A stretch of DNA of 64,000 nucleotides from Clostridia bacterium (GTDB lineage Bacteria > Bacillota > Clostridia > Oscillospirales > Acutalibacteraceae), in assembly GCA_900766585.1 (NCBI GenBank), contig CAAFVV010000014.1:10779-74778 (forward strand). Reading direction: 5' to 3'. The notes beneath the pieces were generated by a model, which was given only the letters and a program-made list of their open reading frames with translations, searched no databases and had not been told where the DNA came from. Positions 1 through 10,402 of this stretch are shown here, one piece after another. Position 1 is the stretch's first letter; every line of letters begins with the position of its first letter. The position numbers and the translations under genes are program-made.

Positions 1-1019
1 AGTGTATAATATACGGTGTCATTGACAACGGAAAGAATTCCGTCGACGCTATCGACGCTATATTCCGCAGAATCCAAAGCGAGAATTACATGCGGATCCC
101 TGCTATCCTCACGAATGGCGACCAAAACATCGGTCGGGTTGGCTTCTTCACCCCGTTCTTGAACGGCGTAGACCCAGCCGTCAACGGGATAATCCAAAAC
201 AGCCTTGGTTTTATACTGGCTGATGCAGATTTGCTCCGTCGGATTGTTTGTCAGCCGATCAAAAAGAGCGGTATACAGCATTTTATCCTTTTGGGTAAAC
301 GCCATACGGTAAGCGTCGACGGCGGAGTCGCGTAGCGCAAAGCCGCTTCCGTCCGGTCGGATTTGCGCAAGCTGATAGTCGTCGGCGGTCTGGAAAGCGG
401 CGAAGGTAAATACGATGAAGCCGTCCGGAGTCAACCTATTTAAGTAAATCGACAACCGATCGTTCTGACCGTAAATTTCACGGATATCCGAACCGTCGGG
501 CAAGCTGGAGCAGAGAATATCGGTGTTTTCTCCGTCGCGGGACGCAATAAAATACAGCCGCCCGTCGGCGTAAAAAAAGATATCGTCTGCACTGTATCCG
601 TCCCAGTGAATTTCCCGGGCATCTCCTCCCTCAAGCGGAACCGAATAAAATTGGGCATCACTGCCGTTGTAATCGTTCCAAAAGAAGAGGCATTTTCCGC
701 CGAGAGTAAAACCGTAATCCATGGTTGCACGGGGGGCGGTGAACAATACGGTCTTTTTGGTTCCGTCCGTGTCCGCTCGACAGAGCGTACGGTAGTTCTC
801 GACAAAAAGAATGGCGTCACGGTCGAAGAGATACTGACGGCTGTTCCCGGTGGAGCAACGGCCGATTTCCCGAAAGGCATAGGGATTGATATCGGATTCG
901 GCAGAGGCATCGGAAGAAGAGTCGGCGGGCGTCCTTGCGGCACAGCCGGTCAGGCAGAGCAGCAGTCCGGCGAAAAGTGCGATAAGACGCAGCCCGACAG
1001 GACGCTTAAAACAAAACAT
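1..1019 (-). CDS. Lipoprotein with beta-propeller-like repeats, 3' end cut off by window edge
   Basis: The reading frame is open from an ATG at 1019 to the window edge (339 codons seen, no stop). It starts with a lipoprotein signal peptide: basic start (KRPVGLR), hydrophobic core, lipobox LTGC with Cys26 as the lipidation site, so the product should be anchored outside the membrane. The mature part has recurring blocks such as 'DGRLYFIASRDGE' spaced like the blades of a TolB/DUF5050-type propeller; that fold is inference. A GAGGAGGGG ribosome binding site lies just upstream. The gene follows the broken secreted-protein gene at 1040-2136 by 20 bases on the same strand, so the two probably share the promoter at 2263-2290. 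No specific function can be assigned. Confidence 0.75.
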   Translation of the reverse strand, partial: MFCFKRPVGLRLIALFAGLLLCLTGCAARTPADSSSDASAESDINPYAFREIGRCSTGNSRQYLFDRDAILFVENYRTLCRADTDGTKKTVLFTAPRATMDYGFTLGGKCLFFWNDYNGSDAQFYSVPLEGGDAREIHWDGYSADDIFFYADGRLYFIASRDGENTDILCSSLPDGSDIREIYGQNDRLSIYLNRLTPDGFIVFTFAAFQTADDYQLAQIRPDGSGFALRDSAVDAYRMAFTQKDKMLYTALFDRLTNNPTEQICISQYKTKAVLDYPVDGWVYAVQERGEEANPTDVLVAIREDSRDPHVILALDSAEYSVDSVDGILSVVNDTVYYT

Positions 1020-1039
1020 GAAATCCCCTCCTCAAATAA

Positions 1040-2136
1040 TTATGACCATGTGTAAGGCGAACAATACACGCGGTCGACAGTGCCCTTTTTTGTGGCCCCC
1101 CAGCGAATGATACAGCGTTTGGATGCGTCGTTTGTGCCATTCCAGTTGCAATCCGTACATTTGGCTGTTGTGAGTGTTCCGGCCTCACAAACAACAAGCC
1201 AATGGTTGGATGTGCGAATGACGTCTCCCGGTCGGACGTTTTGGGATACACCATTTTGTATATAGCGTATTGGCCACAAACTGTAATAATACCCCCGTAG
1301 GCATCCTTTATGACCTTATTACTGTATCCGGCACATTGAATGGCACCGCTTTCGACATTACAGGTGCAGTGACCGCCGTTGCCGCAATTGCCGTGAGCAT
1401 GTACACAATGCTGATTGGTTGTTCCGCCGGGGTTATTGGTGCTTAGTCCCTCGTGGTTCCAGTAACGACCCGCGGGGAAACGGGTTTTCATGGCGGCGAT
1501 GGTAGTGTTGGGAGTTTCGGACAGGTGTTTGACAAGCTCGAGATACCATTCCTGAGATTTGTCACCATCAACGCGGGTTTTGACACAAACATTTCCGCTT
1601 GAATCGGATCCTGTTCCGGTGTTTGTTCCTCCGGCAGCGGTGCCGACGGCAGTCAATGCAACGTCAGGATTGGAGGCCGGGGCAATAATGACGCTGAGCG
1701 TCGTTGAACCTTCAATGAAGTACCACTGCTGCGAATTATCCTCTGTAGGCATTTCCCGCCGTCAGACTTGGACGTTCATTTTATCCTCTGCTGTCTCTTT
1801 TCCTTTACGCTGTACATCCAGTGAACGACCGAATCCACCTCCGGAACACATCACATGGAGACTGGCCCCCCTGCTGTTGATGTCAAAATCCATGCGAAAT
1901 TGCTGCTTGGTATCATTGGCACTGTAAGCGGCATGGACAATGTTTTTTCCGTTGGAGGGAGAAGCGGTTACGACGGCCAGACAGTGATTGGTTTTTACAT
2001 TGCGAATGCGGTAAATGCCGTTGTTGTATAAAGCACCGGTTGGTGTGCCGTAAGCTGAGGTAACAATGGGGCAAAGAGTGCAAATAAACAATATGCAAAT
2101 CAGTAGAGAAAACTTCCGAAAACTTTTCGCTATCAT
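1040..2136 (-). pseudogene. Broken secreted ricin-like / CHAP-like protein (in-frame stop plus frameshift)
   Basis: Three pieces of one protein can be read. From ATG 2136 (AGGAG 11 bases upstream; an in-frame ATG at 2163 is less likely) comes a signal peptide ending near 'TSAYG' and a ricin-like trefoil segment ('GIYRIRNVKTNHCLAV'), stopping at a TGA at 1764-1762. The same frame resumes at once ('NSQQWYFIEG', a QxW trefoil motif) and continues into a Cys-rich region with 'RYWNHEG' and 'IQCAGYSNK'. Near 1240-1296 the homology jumps to the next frame ('VRPGDVIRTSNHWLVV', 'TDCNWNG', 'CIIRW') and ends at 1040. The last blocks resemble secreted clostridial proteins with a CHAP/cysteine-peptidase-like core. 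A run of five C at 1292-1296 is a likely indel site. Two independent lesions argue for a true pseudogene rather than one sequencing error. Confidence 0.7.
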
Positions 2137-2262
2137 TTCACTGAATCTCCTCTCTTTTCGCATTGACTGTTGCCCTGCTGCCGTATTATGAAGTGTCGAA
2201 ACCGTATATCCCCCCTTTTTTTATGCGCTGATGGTAATAATCTAAATCCTCCTTTCACTATT

Positions 2263-2290
2263 ATTTTAGCACATCCCTCCAAAAAGTCAA
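2263..2290 (-). promoter_or_regulatory. Sigma-A promoter for the secreted-protein genes
   Basis: On the minus strand TTGACT (2290-2285), a 16-bp spacer and TAAAAT (2268-2263). It points at the pseudogene and lipoprotein genes and is divergent from the infC promoter. The leader from here to 2136 contains no other gene that I can see. Confidence 0.6.
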
Positions 2291-2411
2291 CAATAAACTT
2301 CAAATGTGATAAATGTTTGTACACATAGACAAATTCAAGAGGAAGAAATTGTAGAACAGACCAAATGGTTACAGATCCTTCCTGCCGGGGAAAGAAAAGA
2401 GAAAAAAGGGG

Positions 2412-2440
2412 TTGACAAAAGGGGAAAAGGGTGGTATACT
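2412..2440 (+). promoter_or_regulatory. Sigma-A promoter of the infC-rpmI-rplT operon
   Basis: TTGACA at 2412-2417, exactly 17 bp, TATACT at 2435-2440. This is close to consensus and lies about 165 bases before the infC start, leaving room for a structured leader. Confidence 0.85.
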
Positions 2441-2446
2441 GACCGC

Positions 2447-2605
2447 GTAATAAAACGAAGCAGAGCGTTTGCCCGCTCTCACCCGCGGATTCCGTTCCAC
2501 CGGGTTGATAAGAGGACACCCCGATCGGCGGGGCGTTTTGGGTGCGGGCAGGAGACTGTCCGCTTTTTCGTTTTATCTCAACGAATTTGGTGGAGGTGTG
2601 TACCT
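2447..2605 (+). promoter_or_regulatory. Structured infC leader (L20-leader-like attenuator)
   Basis: Between the promoter and infC are several inverted repeats (for example AGAGCG/CGCTCT near 2462 and ACCCG/CGGGT around 2480-2506) followed by an intrinsic terminator at 2544-2574. In Bacillus and relatives the infC-rpmI-rplT leader is bound by free L20, which causes premature termination. The layout here fits that; whether the L20-binding fold is conserved needs covariance modelling. Confidence 0.6.
2544..2574 (+). terminator. Intrinsic terminator inside the infC leader
   Basis: A perfect 8-bp stem (2544-2551 with 2556-2563, one G-T pair), GAGA loop, followed by TTTTTCGTTTT. It sits upstream of infC in the same direction, as expected for transcription attenuation. 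Confidence 0.8.
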
Positions 2606-3127
2606 ATCGCAATCAAGGAACTGCAGATCAACGAACAGATCCGCGAGGCGGAGCTGCGTGTGATCGATGCCGACGGCAATCAGCTCGGCGTGATGTCCGC
2701 CCGCGACGCGCAGAAGCTCGCGGATGAGAAAAACCTGGATCTGGTCAAGATCGCCCCGACCGCTGTTCCGCCGGTCTGCCGCATCATGGATTACGGCAAA
2801 TACCGGTTTGAGCAGATGAAGAAGGAAAAAGAGGCCAGAAAGAACCAGCATGTCGTGGACATCAAGGAGATCCGGCTGGGACTCAACACCGACGTGGGCG
2901 ACCTCAACACAAAGGTGCGCCACGCCGCCCGCTTTATCGAGGACGGCAACAAGGTGAAGGTCTCCATCCGCTTCCGCGGACGGGAAATGGGTCATCCCGA
3001 GATCGGCTATGAGCGTATGAAGGCATTTGCCGCTTCCTGCGCGGACTTTGCCGTGATCGAGCGTCCCGCAAAGCTGGAGGGCCGCAATATGCTGATGTTC
3101 CTTGCCCCGAAGCCCGCTGCCAAATAA
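2606..3127 (+). CDS. infC: Translation initiation factor IF-3 (AUC start)
   Basis: IF-3 binds the 30S subunit, checks start codon and initiator tRNA and prevents premature 50S joining. The 173-residue product has the N-terminal domain ('LQINEQIREAELRVID'), the lysine-rich linker ('KKEKEARKNQ') and the C-terminal domain ('EIRLGLNTDVGDLNTK', 'FRGREMGHPEIG'). No ATG, GTG or TTG lies in frame at the right place: GGAGG at 2592-2596 is followed after 9 bases by ATC (2606), giving (M)AIKELQINEQ. Non-canonical AUU/AUC starts are typical of infC and allow IF-3 to repress its own translation. First gene of the infC-rpmI-rplT operon, behind an attenuated leader. Confidence 0.95.
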   Translation: MAIKELQINEQIREAELRVIDADGNQLGVMSARDAQKLADEKNLDLVKIAPTAVPPVCRIMDYGKYRFEQMKKEKEARKNQHVVDIKEIRLGLNTDVGDLNTKVRHAARFIEDGNKVKVSIRFRGREMGHPEIGYERMKAFAASCADFAVIERPAKLEGRNMLMFLAPKPAAK

Positions 3128-3157
3128 CCGTGTCAATCATAAAGGAGGACAATTGTT

Positions 3158-3355
3158 ATGCCGAAGATCAAGACTCACAGCGGCGCGAAAAAGCGCTTTA
3201 AGCTGAGCAAAACGGGCAAGGTCATCCGCGGCCATGCCTACAAATCCCACATCCTCAACAAGAAATCCACGAAACGCAAGAGAAATCTCCGCAAGACCAC
3301 CGTTGCCGACGTGACGAACGTCGCGAAGGTCAAGCGCATGATTCCTTACAAATAA
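3158..3355 (+). CDS. rpmI: 50S ribosomal protein L35
   Basis: A 65-residue, very basic protein starting MPKIKTHSGAKKRFK and containing the L35 signature 'KSTKRKRNLRK'. Its length is normal for the family. AAAGGAGG lies 8-10 bases before ATG. It sits between infC (30 bases upstream) and rplT (29 bases downstream), the conserved operon order, and is expected to be co-regulated by free L20 through the infC leader. Component of the large ribosomal subunit. Confidence 0.97.
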   Translation: MPKIKTHSGAKKRFKLSKTGKVIRGHAYKSHILNKKSTKRKRNLRKTTVADVTNVAKVKRMIPYK

Positions 3356-3384
3356 TCGGTAAGAGTTGAACGGAGGTAACGAAA

Positions 3385-3744
3385 ATGGCTCGTATTAAAG
3401 GCGCGATGATGACGCGCAAAAGACGCAAAAAGACCCTGAAGCTCGCGAAGGGCTATTACGGCGCAAAGTCCCGTCTGTTCAAGACCGCGAAAGAAGCGGT
3501 GATGAAGTCCGGACAGTACGCCTATATCGGCCGTCGGCAGAAAAAGCGTGATTTCCGCCGTCTGTGGATCACCCGCATTTCTGCGGCTGCCAAGCTCAAC
3601 GGCATGAACTACTCCACCCTGATGAACGGTTTGAAGAAAGCGAACATTTCCCTGAACCGTAAGATGCTGGCTGAGCTTGCCGTGTCGGATGCCGCGGCGT
3701 TCACCGCACTGACCGAAAAGGCCAAGGCTGCGCTGAATAAATAA
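3385..3744 (+). CDS. rplT: 50S ribosomal protein L20
   Basis: A 119-residue basic protein with L20 motifs 'KLAKGYYGAKSRLFKTAKE', 'YAYIGRRQKKRDFRRLWI' and 'LNGMNYSTLMNGLKKA'. L20 binds 23S rRNA early in 50S assembly and, when in excess, represses its own operon by binding the mRNA leader (known for Bacillus and E. coli). GGAGG precedes the ATG. It closes the operon; a terminator hairpin follows at 3754-3783. Confidence 0.97.
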   Translation: MARIKGAMMTRKRRKKTLKLAKGYYGAKSRLFKTAKEAVMKSGQYAYIGRRQKKRDFRRLWITRISAAAKLNGMNYSTLMNGLKKANISLNRKMLAELAVSDAAAFTALTEKAKAALNK

Positions 3745-3753
3745 GCTGGATTC

Positions 3754-3783
3754 ACGCCCACAGGGTTTCCTGTGGGCGTTTGT
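3754..3783 (+). terminator. Terminator after rplT
   Basis: ACGCCCACAG (3754-3763) pairs perfectly with CTGTGGGCGT (3770-3779), followed by a short T run. It separates the ribosomal operon from the SpoU methyltransferase gene. Confidence 0.7.
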
Positions 3784-3840
3784 CGCTTTATCTGCCGTCA
3801 AATTTTTATGGCGAAAAACCGCGAAAGGAGGGACAAAACG

Positions 3841-4641
3841 GTGGAGATCACCAGTCGGGATAACCGTTTGATCAAGGAGTGGCGGCGTCTTGCGTCTGAC
3901 GCGGCATACCGCCGCAGAACCGGGCAGTTTGCGCTGGAGGGCGCGCGGCTTTGCGCCGATGCGGCGCTGTCCGATGTGCCGCTGTCCGCCGTTTTGCTCA
4001 CCGAGCGGGCGCGGGAGCAGTATGCCGCGCTTTTGCAGCCGGTGCTTGCGGCGGCGGAGCAGGTCATGACCGTTTCACCGGCGCTGGCGGCGTATGTGGG
4101 GGAGACGGCGGGAACACAGGGCGTGTTCGCCGTCGCCGCACGGAAAAGCCGCGATTTTGACGTGCTGCCGTCGGGGAGGTATCTCGCGCTTGAGGATGTG
4201 CAGGACCCTGCCAACCTCGGCGCCGTCGTGCGGACGGCGGAGGCGATGGGTACAGACGGTTTGCTGCTTTCCCGCGGCTGCTGTGACCTGTACAGCCCCA
4301 AGGTGCTGCGCGCCAGCATGGGCGGGGTGTTCCGCCTGCCGGTGCGGGAGGTGGCGTCTATGCCCGAGGCGGCTGCGGATTGGCAGAAGCGCGGGCTTAC
4401 CGTATACGCCTGTGTGGCGGATCGCTCGGCGGAAAAGCTGACGGCGGTTTCGTTTGCCGACGGCACCGTGTGCCTGATCGGCAACGAGGGCAACGGGCTG
4501 CGTCCCGAGACGGTAGACGCCTGTACCGCGCGCGTGACCATACCGATGCCGGGGCGCGCGGAATCGCTCAATGCGTCCGCGGCGGCGGCGATCGTGCTGT
4601 GGGAGCTTTGCCGCAGCCGCTGCCCGGCCGGGGAGGGATGA
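3841..4641 (+). CDS. TrmH/SpoU-family RNA 2'-O-methyltransferase
   Basis: Predicted SAM-dependent 2'-O-ribose methyltransferase acting on rRNA or tRNA. The 266-residue product has an N-terminal substrate-binding region and the C-terminal SPOUT knot domain: motif 1 'DVQDPANLGAVVRTAEAMG' (about residue 119 on), motif 2 'LIGNEGNGL' (about 211) and motif 3 'ESLNASAAAAI' (about 241). I place the start at GTG 3841 because AAAGGAGGG lies 8 bases upstream and homology begins here; the frame stays open farther upstream but through the rplT terminator. It is followed after 4 bases by dprA. The exact RNA target (RlmB- or TsnR-like) cannot be told. Confidence 0.85.
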   Translation: MEITSRDNRLIKEWRRLASDAAYRRRTGQFALEGARLCADAALSDVPLSAVLLTERAREQYAALLQPVLAAAEQVMTVSPALAAYVGETAGTQGVFAVAARKSRDFDVLPSGRYLALEDVQDPANLGAVVRTAEAMGTDGLLLSRGCCDLYSPKVLRASMGGVFRLPVREVASMPEAAADWQKRGLTVYACVADRSAEKLTAVSFADGTVCLIGNEGNGLRPETVDACTARVTIPMPGRAESLNASAAAAIVLWELCRSRCPAGEG

Positions 4642-4645
4642 CGGT

Positions 4646-5923
4646 ATGGCTGTTGATCACCGTCTCCACTGGATCTGGCTGCAGTCGGCGCTCGGCGCGG
4701 GCTGCCCGCAGACGGGTGCGCTGCTGCGCCGGTTCGCCACGGCGTTTGAGGTCTACCAAGCCGATCCGCGGGAGCTTGCCGCCTGCGGCCTGTCTGCCGC
4801 GCAGATCAAGCGTCTGGAAAACCGGGATCTGCATCCCGCGGCGCAGTGCCTGTATGAGACGCTGCGCATAGGCGGCTGGGTGCTCACGCCGGAGGACGCG
4901 CGTTTTCCGTCGCAGCTGCGCGGGATTTATGCGATGCCGCTCGTGCTTTACGGGCGCGGCTGGATGCCGGATATGGAAGTGATCCCGTCGGTGACGATCG
5001 TCGGCACGCGCCGCTGTTCGCCCTATGGTCTGCGTATGGCGACGGAGCTTGCGGCAGGATTGGCCGCCGGCGGTTTGTGCGTGGTCAGCGGCGGCGCTGT
5101 CGGTGTTGATGGGGCTGCTCTGCGCGCGGCTCTGGCACAGGGCGGGACAACGATCTGCCTGCAGGGCTGCGGCCTGGACATCAACTATCCGGCGGAAAAC
5201 GAAGATATGCGGCGGGCGGTCGCACAGACCGGCGCAGTGCTGACGGAGTTTCCGCTCGGCATGCCGGCACGCAGACAGAATTTTCCGATCCGCAACCGGC
5301 TTTTATCCGGACTGACACAGGGCACCTGTGTTGTGGAAGCGCCCGCCGGAAGCGGCGCACTGATTACGGCGCGGTATGCGCTGGAGCAGGGGCGGGATGT
5401 GTTTGCCGTACCCGGTGCTGCGTATATGCCGAGTATGGCGGGCTGTAACGAGCTGATCCGCGACGGCGCCCATCTGGTCAGCTGCGCCGCGGATGTGATG
5501 GAGGAATACCGTCCGCGGTTTGAAAACCGTCTGGACTTTGAAGCTGCTGCGGCGGCAGAACGCGCGGCAGGAGGAATAAAGCCCTCGCTCCTGCGTGTGG
5601 CCGACAGCCGGCAGGCGAACGAACCGCCGAAAAGCCGGTCCGGGAGCCAACCGAAACGGGCGGGGCGGCCGGTGCGGAGGGCGGTCAGTGAAAAGCCCGC
5701 GCCGCCGGAAAATCCGGCGCCTGCGCCGACAGCGGTCTGTCCGGACTATGTGTCCGAGACCGCGCGGCAAATTTATGCTGTGCTGACGGCGGAGCCGCAG
5801 CTTTTAGACGACATTTCCGCGCGGCTTTCCCTGCCGACCAACCGTGTGCTGGCGGCGCTGACCGAGCTGGAAATTGCGGGCTGTGCCGCCGGTGATGCCG
5901 GCGGGCGTTATCACCTCAAGTAA
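4646..5923 (+). CDS. dprA: DNA-processing protein DprA
   Basis: DprA binds incoming single-stranded DNA during natural transformation and loads RecA. The 425-residue product has an N-terminal HhH/SAM-like region, the Rossmann-type core with 'VTIVGTRRCSPYG' (near residue 116), 'SGGAVGVDGAAL', 'FPIRNRLLSGLTQG' and 'SGALITARYALEQGRDVFAVPG', a proline- and arginine-rich linker (about 310-370) and a C-terminal winged-helix domain. Start ATG 4646 has GGGAGGG 8 bases upstream; homology begins here (MAVDHRLHWIWLQ). It lies directly before topA, the usual dprA-topA-trmFO order in Firmicutes. Confidence 0.93.
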   Translation: MAVDHRLHWIWLQSALGAGCPQTGALLRRFATAFEVYQADPRELAACGLSAAQIKRLENRDLHPAAQCLYETLRIGGWVLTPEDARFPSQLRGIYAMPLVLYGRGWMPDMEVIPSVTIVGTRRCSPYGLRMATELAAGLAAGGLCVVSGGAVGVDGAALRAALAQGGTTICLQGCGLDINYPAENEDMRRAVAQTGAVLTEFPLGMPARRQNFPIRNRLLSGLTQGTCVVEAPAGSGALITARYALEQGRDVFAVPGAAYMPSMAGCNELIRDGAHLVSCAADVMEEYRPRFENRLDFEAAAAAERAAGGIKPSLLRVADSRQANEPPKSRSGSQPKRAGRPVRRAVSEKPAPPENPAPAPTAVCPDYVSETARQIYAVLTAEPQLLDDISARLSLPTNRVLAALTELEIAGCAAGDAGGRYHLK

Positions 5924-5948
5924 TCAAAGAAACGGGAGTTTAGGCTAT

Positions 5949-8046
5949 ATGGCAAAACTGGTTATACTGGAGTCTCCGGCGAAGGCCAAGACGGTGCAGA
6001 AATATCTGGGGAACGGCTATACGGTCACGGCGTCGATGGGGCATATCCGCGACCTGCCGCGGTCGCTGCTCGGTGTGGATGTGGAGCACGGATTCAAGCC
6101 GCGCTATACGGATATTCCCGGCAAAACGGCGCTGATCCGCCAGCTGCGGCAGATGGCGGCGGAGAGCGACGGCGTGATTCTTGCCACCGACCCTGACCGC
6201 GAGGGAGAAGCGATTTCCTGGCATCTGGCGCAGGTGCTCGGCATGGACATTCAGACGGCTGACCGCGTGACTTTCAACGAGATCACCAAAAGCGGTGTCG
6301 CAGCCGGTATGGCGCATCCGCGGCAGATCGACATGGATCTGGTCAATGCGCAGCAGGCGCGGCGTATTCTTGACCGCATCGTCGGCTATAAGCTCAGCCC
6401 CTTTTTGTGGAAAAAGGTGCGCAAGGGGCTGTCCGCCGGCCGTGTGCAGTCGGCGGCAGTGCGGATCATCGTCGATCGCGAGGAGGAAATCCGCGCCTTT
6501 ATCAGCGAGGAATACTGGACGATCGACGCCAAGCTGTCCGCCACGCCAAAGGGGCGGCCGTTTGCTGCGCATCTGGCGACGGTGGACGGGAAAAAGCAGA
6601 AAATTGAAAACAAAGAGCAGGCGGACGCCGTTCTTGACCGTATTCGGGATAAGCCGTTTACGGTCAGCACTGTCAAGCGCGGCACCCGCCAGATCGCGCC
6701 GCAGCCGCCGTTTATCACCTCCACGATGCAGCAGGAGGCGAGCCGCAAGCTCGGCTTTGCCGCCCGCCGCACCATGAAGGCGGCGCAGGAGCTGTACGAG
6801 GGCGTTGATGTCGAGGGCATCGGCGCGGTCGGTCTCATTACCTATATGCGTACCGACTCGCTGCGCATCTCCGACGATGCGCGCCGGGACGGCACGGCTT
6901 TTATCCGCGAGCGCTACGGCGACAGCTATCTGCCCGAAAAGCCGCGGGTGTTCCGCTCCCGCAGCAATGCGCAGGACGCCCACGAGGCGATCCGCCCCTC
7001 TCTGCCCGAGCTGACGCCCGAGCGGGTGCGCTCGTCGCTGAGCGCCGATCAGTATAAGCTGTACAAGCTGATCTGGGAGCGGTTTATCGCGAGCCTGATG
7101 GCGTCCTGCGTGCAGGATACCTGCCAGCTGACGATTCAGGCGGGCGACTGCGGCTTCAAAGCCAGCGGCTACACCGTGCGCTTTGACGGCTTCACGGTGC
7201 TGTATGTCGAGGGCAAGGATGAGGACGAGGAGGACGACGGGGCGCTGCCGCCGCTGAAGGAGGGCGATGTGCTGACGCTGCGCGAGCTTGGCGGCAACCA
7301 GCATTTCACCCAGCCGCCCGCCCGCTATACGGAGGCGACGCTCATCAAGGCGCTGGAGGAAAACGGCATCGGCCGTCCGTCTACCTTTGCGCCGACCATT
7401 TCCACCATTCTCGCGCGCGAGTATGTGGAGCGGGAGGGAAAGGCGCTCAAGCCGACGGCGCTCGGCGAGGTGGTGACGACGCTGATGAAGGAGCAGTTTT
7501 CCGAGATCGTGGACGTGGAATTCACCGCCCGCATGGAGCGGGAGTTAGACGACGTGGAGAGCGGAAAAGCGGACTGGGTCGACACGCTCGATCAGTTCTA
7601 TAAGGGCTTTTCTGCGACGCTGAAAAAAGCCGAGGAGCAGATGTCCGGCGAAAAGCTCAAGGTGCCGGAGATCGAAAGCGACGTTACCTGTGAGCTTTGC
7701 GGGCGCAAAATGGTGATCAAAACCGGACGCTACGGCAAGTTCCTTGCCTGCCCGGGCTATCCGGAGTGCAAAAACACCAGGCAGATCGTCGAAGAGACCG
7801 GCGGTATCTGTCCGAAATGCGGCGGTGCGATTCTGGCGCGCAAATCCAAAAGCAACCGCAAATTTTTCGGCTGCGCCAACTATCCGAAATGCGATTTCAT
7901 CACCTGGAACGAGCCGACGGCACAGGTCTGCCCGCAGTGCGGCAAGACGCTGTTTAAGAAAAAGGGGCGCGCGGGCGGACTGGTGTGCTTAAACGAGGGC
8001 TGCGGCTATGAGTGCGCCGCCACGAAGGGGGAAAAGAAAAAATCCG

Positions 8047-8054
<8 letters not shown>
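5949..8054 (+). CDS. topA: DNA topoisomerase I (type IA)
   Basis: Relaxes negative supercoils by cutting one strand through a 5'-phosphotyrosine. The 701-residue protein starts with the TOPRIM domain ('LVILESPAKAKTVQKYLG', 'DPDREGEAISWHL'), has the catalytic tyrosine in 'ITYMRTDS' (Tyr299), and ends with three four-cysteine zinc ribbons ('CELCG...CPGYPEC', 'CPKCG...CANYPKC', 'CPQCG...CLNEGC'). Start ATG 5949 is chosen because MAKLVILESPAKAKT is the family's usual N-terminus; the ribosome binding site (CGGGAG) is modest. trmFO overlaps the 3' end by 8 bases. Confidence 0.97.
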
Positions 8055-9381
<1,327 letters not shown>

Positions 9382-9385
9382 CGGC

Positions 9386-10396
9386 ATGAAAATACTGGTG
9401 GATGCATTCGGCGGAGACAACGCGCCGTACGCGCCGATCGCCGGCGCCGTACAGGCGGTCGCTGAGGGAATCGCCGAAGTGGCCCTGGTGGGCGACGAGG
9501 AGAAGATCTGCGCGGCTGCGGCGGAAAAAGGGCTGTCGCTTGACGGCATCGGGGTGATCCCCGCGCCGGACGTGATGGAGATGGAGGATGAGCCGCGGCG
9601 CATCCTGAAGGATAAAAAGGACAGCTCTATGGCGGTCGGGCTTCGGCTGACCGCCGAGGGGCAGGGGGATGCGTTCGTTTCTGCGGGCAGCACCGGCGCG
9701 CTTATCATGGGCGCCACGTTTCTGACCAAGCGGATCAAGGGCGTGTCGCGTCCGGCGCTCGCCCCGCTGCTGCCGTCGGACAACGGGCCGTTTATGCTGC
9801 TGGATTCCGGCGCAAACGCCGATTGCCGCCCCGAGATGCTGCTGCAGTTTGCCCTGCTCGGCAGCCTCTATATGGAACATGTCGTCTGTCCGGGCGAGAC
9901 CCCGACGGTGGGGCTGCTCAACATCGGGACGGAGGACAGCAAGGGCGGCGAGCTGCAAAAGGCGACGTTTCCGCTGCTGCGGGATTCCGGACTGTGCTTT
10001 GTCGGCAACGTTGAAGCGCGCGATGTACCCTACGGCAAGGCCAAGGTCATCGTGGCGGACGGCTTTTCCGGCAATGTGCTGTTAAAGACCATGGAGGGCA
10101 CCGCCTCCATGCTGCTGCATACGGTCAGGGAGCTGTTTATGACCAACCTGCGGACGAAGCTCGCGGGACTTCTGGTAAAGCCCTATCTGTCGGGGCTGAA
10201 AAAGCGGATGGATACCTCTGAATACGGCGGCGCGCCGGTGCTGGGCGTTGCCCGCCCGGTCATCAAGGCGCACGGCAACTCCGATGCACGCGCCATCCGC
10301 AGCGCCATCCGTGTCGCGGCGGAATACGCCGCCTCTGGCGCCGTTGACCGTATGACGGAGGCGATCGCCCGTGCGGCGGCGCCGGCAGAGGAGTGA
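9386..10396 (+). CDS. plsX: Phosphate acyltransferase PlsX
   Basis: Converts acyl-ACP to acyl-phosphate, the acyl donor for PlsY in phospholipid synthesis; peripheral membrane enzyme. The 336-residue protein has the typical N-terminus 'MKILVDAFGGDNAPYAPI', the 'SAGSTGALIMGA' loop and the C-terminal 'GGAPVLGVARPVIKAHG' segment. GGGAGG lies 8 bases before ATG 9386. It is followed by an ACP-like gene and rnc, the classical plsX-acpP-rnc order, although the ACP here lacks its key serine. Confidence 0.95.
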   Translation: MKILVDAFGGDNAPYAPIAGAVQAVAEGIAEVALVGDEEKICAAAAEKGLSLDGIGVIPAPDVMEMEDEPRRILKDKKDSSMAVGLRLTAEGQGDAFVSAGSTGALIMGATFLTKRIKGVSRPALAPLLPSDNGPFMLLDSGANADCRPEMLLQFALLGSLYMEHVVCPGETPTVGLLNIGTEDSKGGELQKATFPLLRDSGLCFVGNVEARDVPYGKAKVIVADGFSGNVLLKTMEGTASMLLHTVRELFMTNLRTKLAGLLVKPYLSGLKKRMDTSEYGGAPVLGVARPVIKAHGNSDARAIRSAIRVAAEYAASGAVDRMTEAIARAAAPAEE

Positions 10397-10402
10397 TACG
10401 GC

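Noticed and set aside
1762..1764. In-frame TGA in the ricin-like gene as selenocysteine or reassigned codon
   Set aside because: Many genes in the window end with TGA, so it is a stop here; no SECIS-like hairpin follows at once and the site is not a redox motif. A second lesion in the same gene supports decay.
5940..7304. 454-codon minus-strand open frame opposite topA
   Set aside because: Shadow of topoisomerase I; no recognisable motif.
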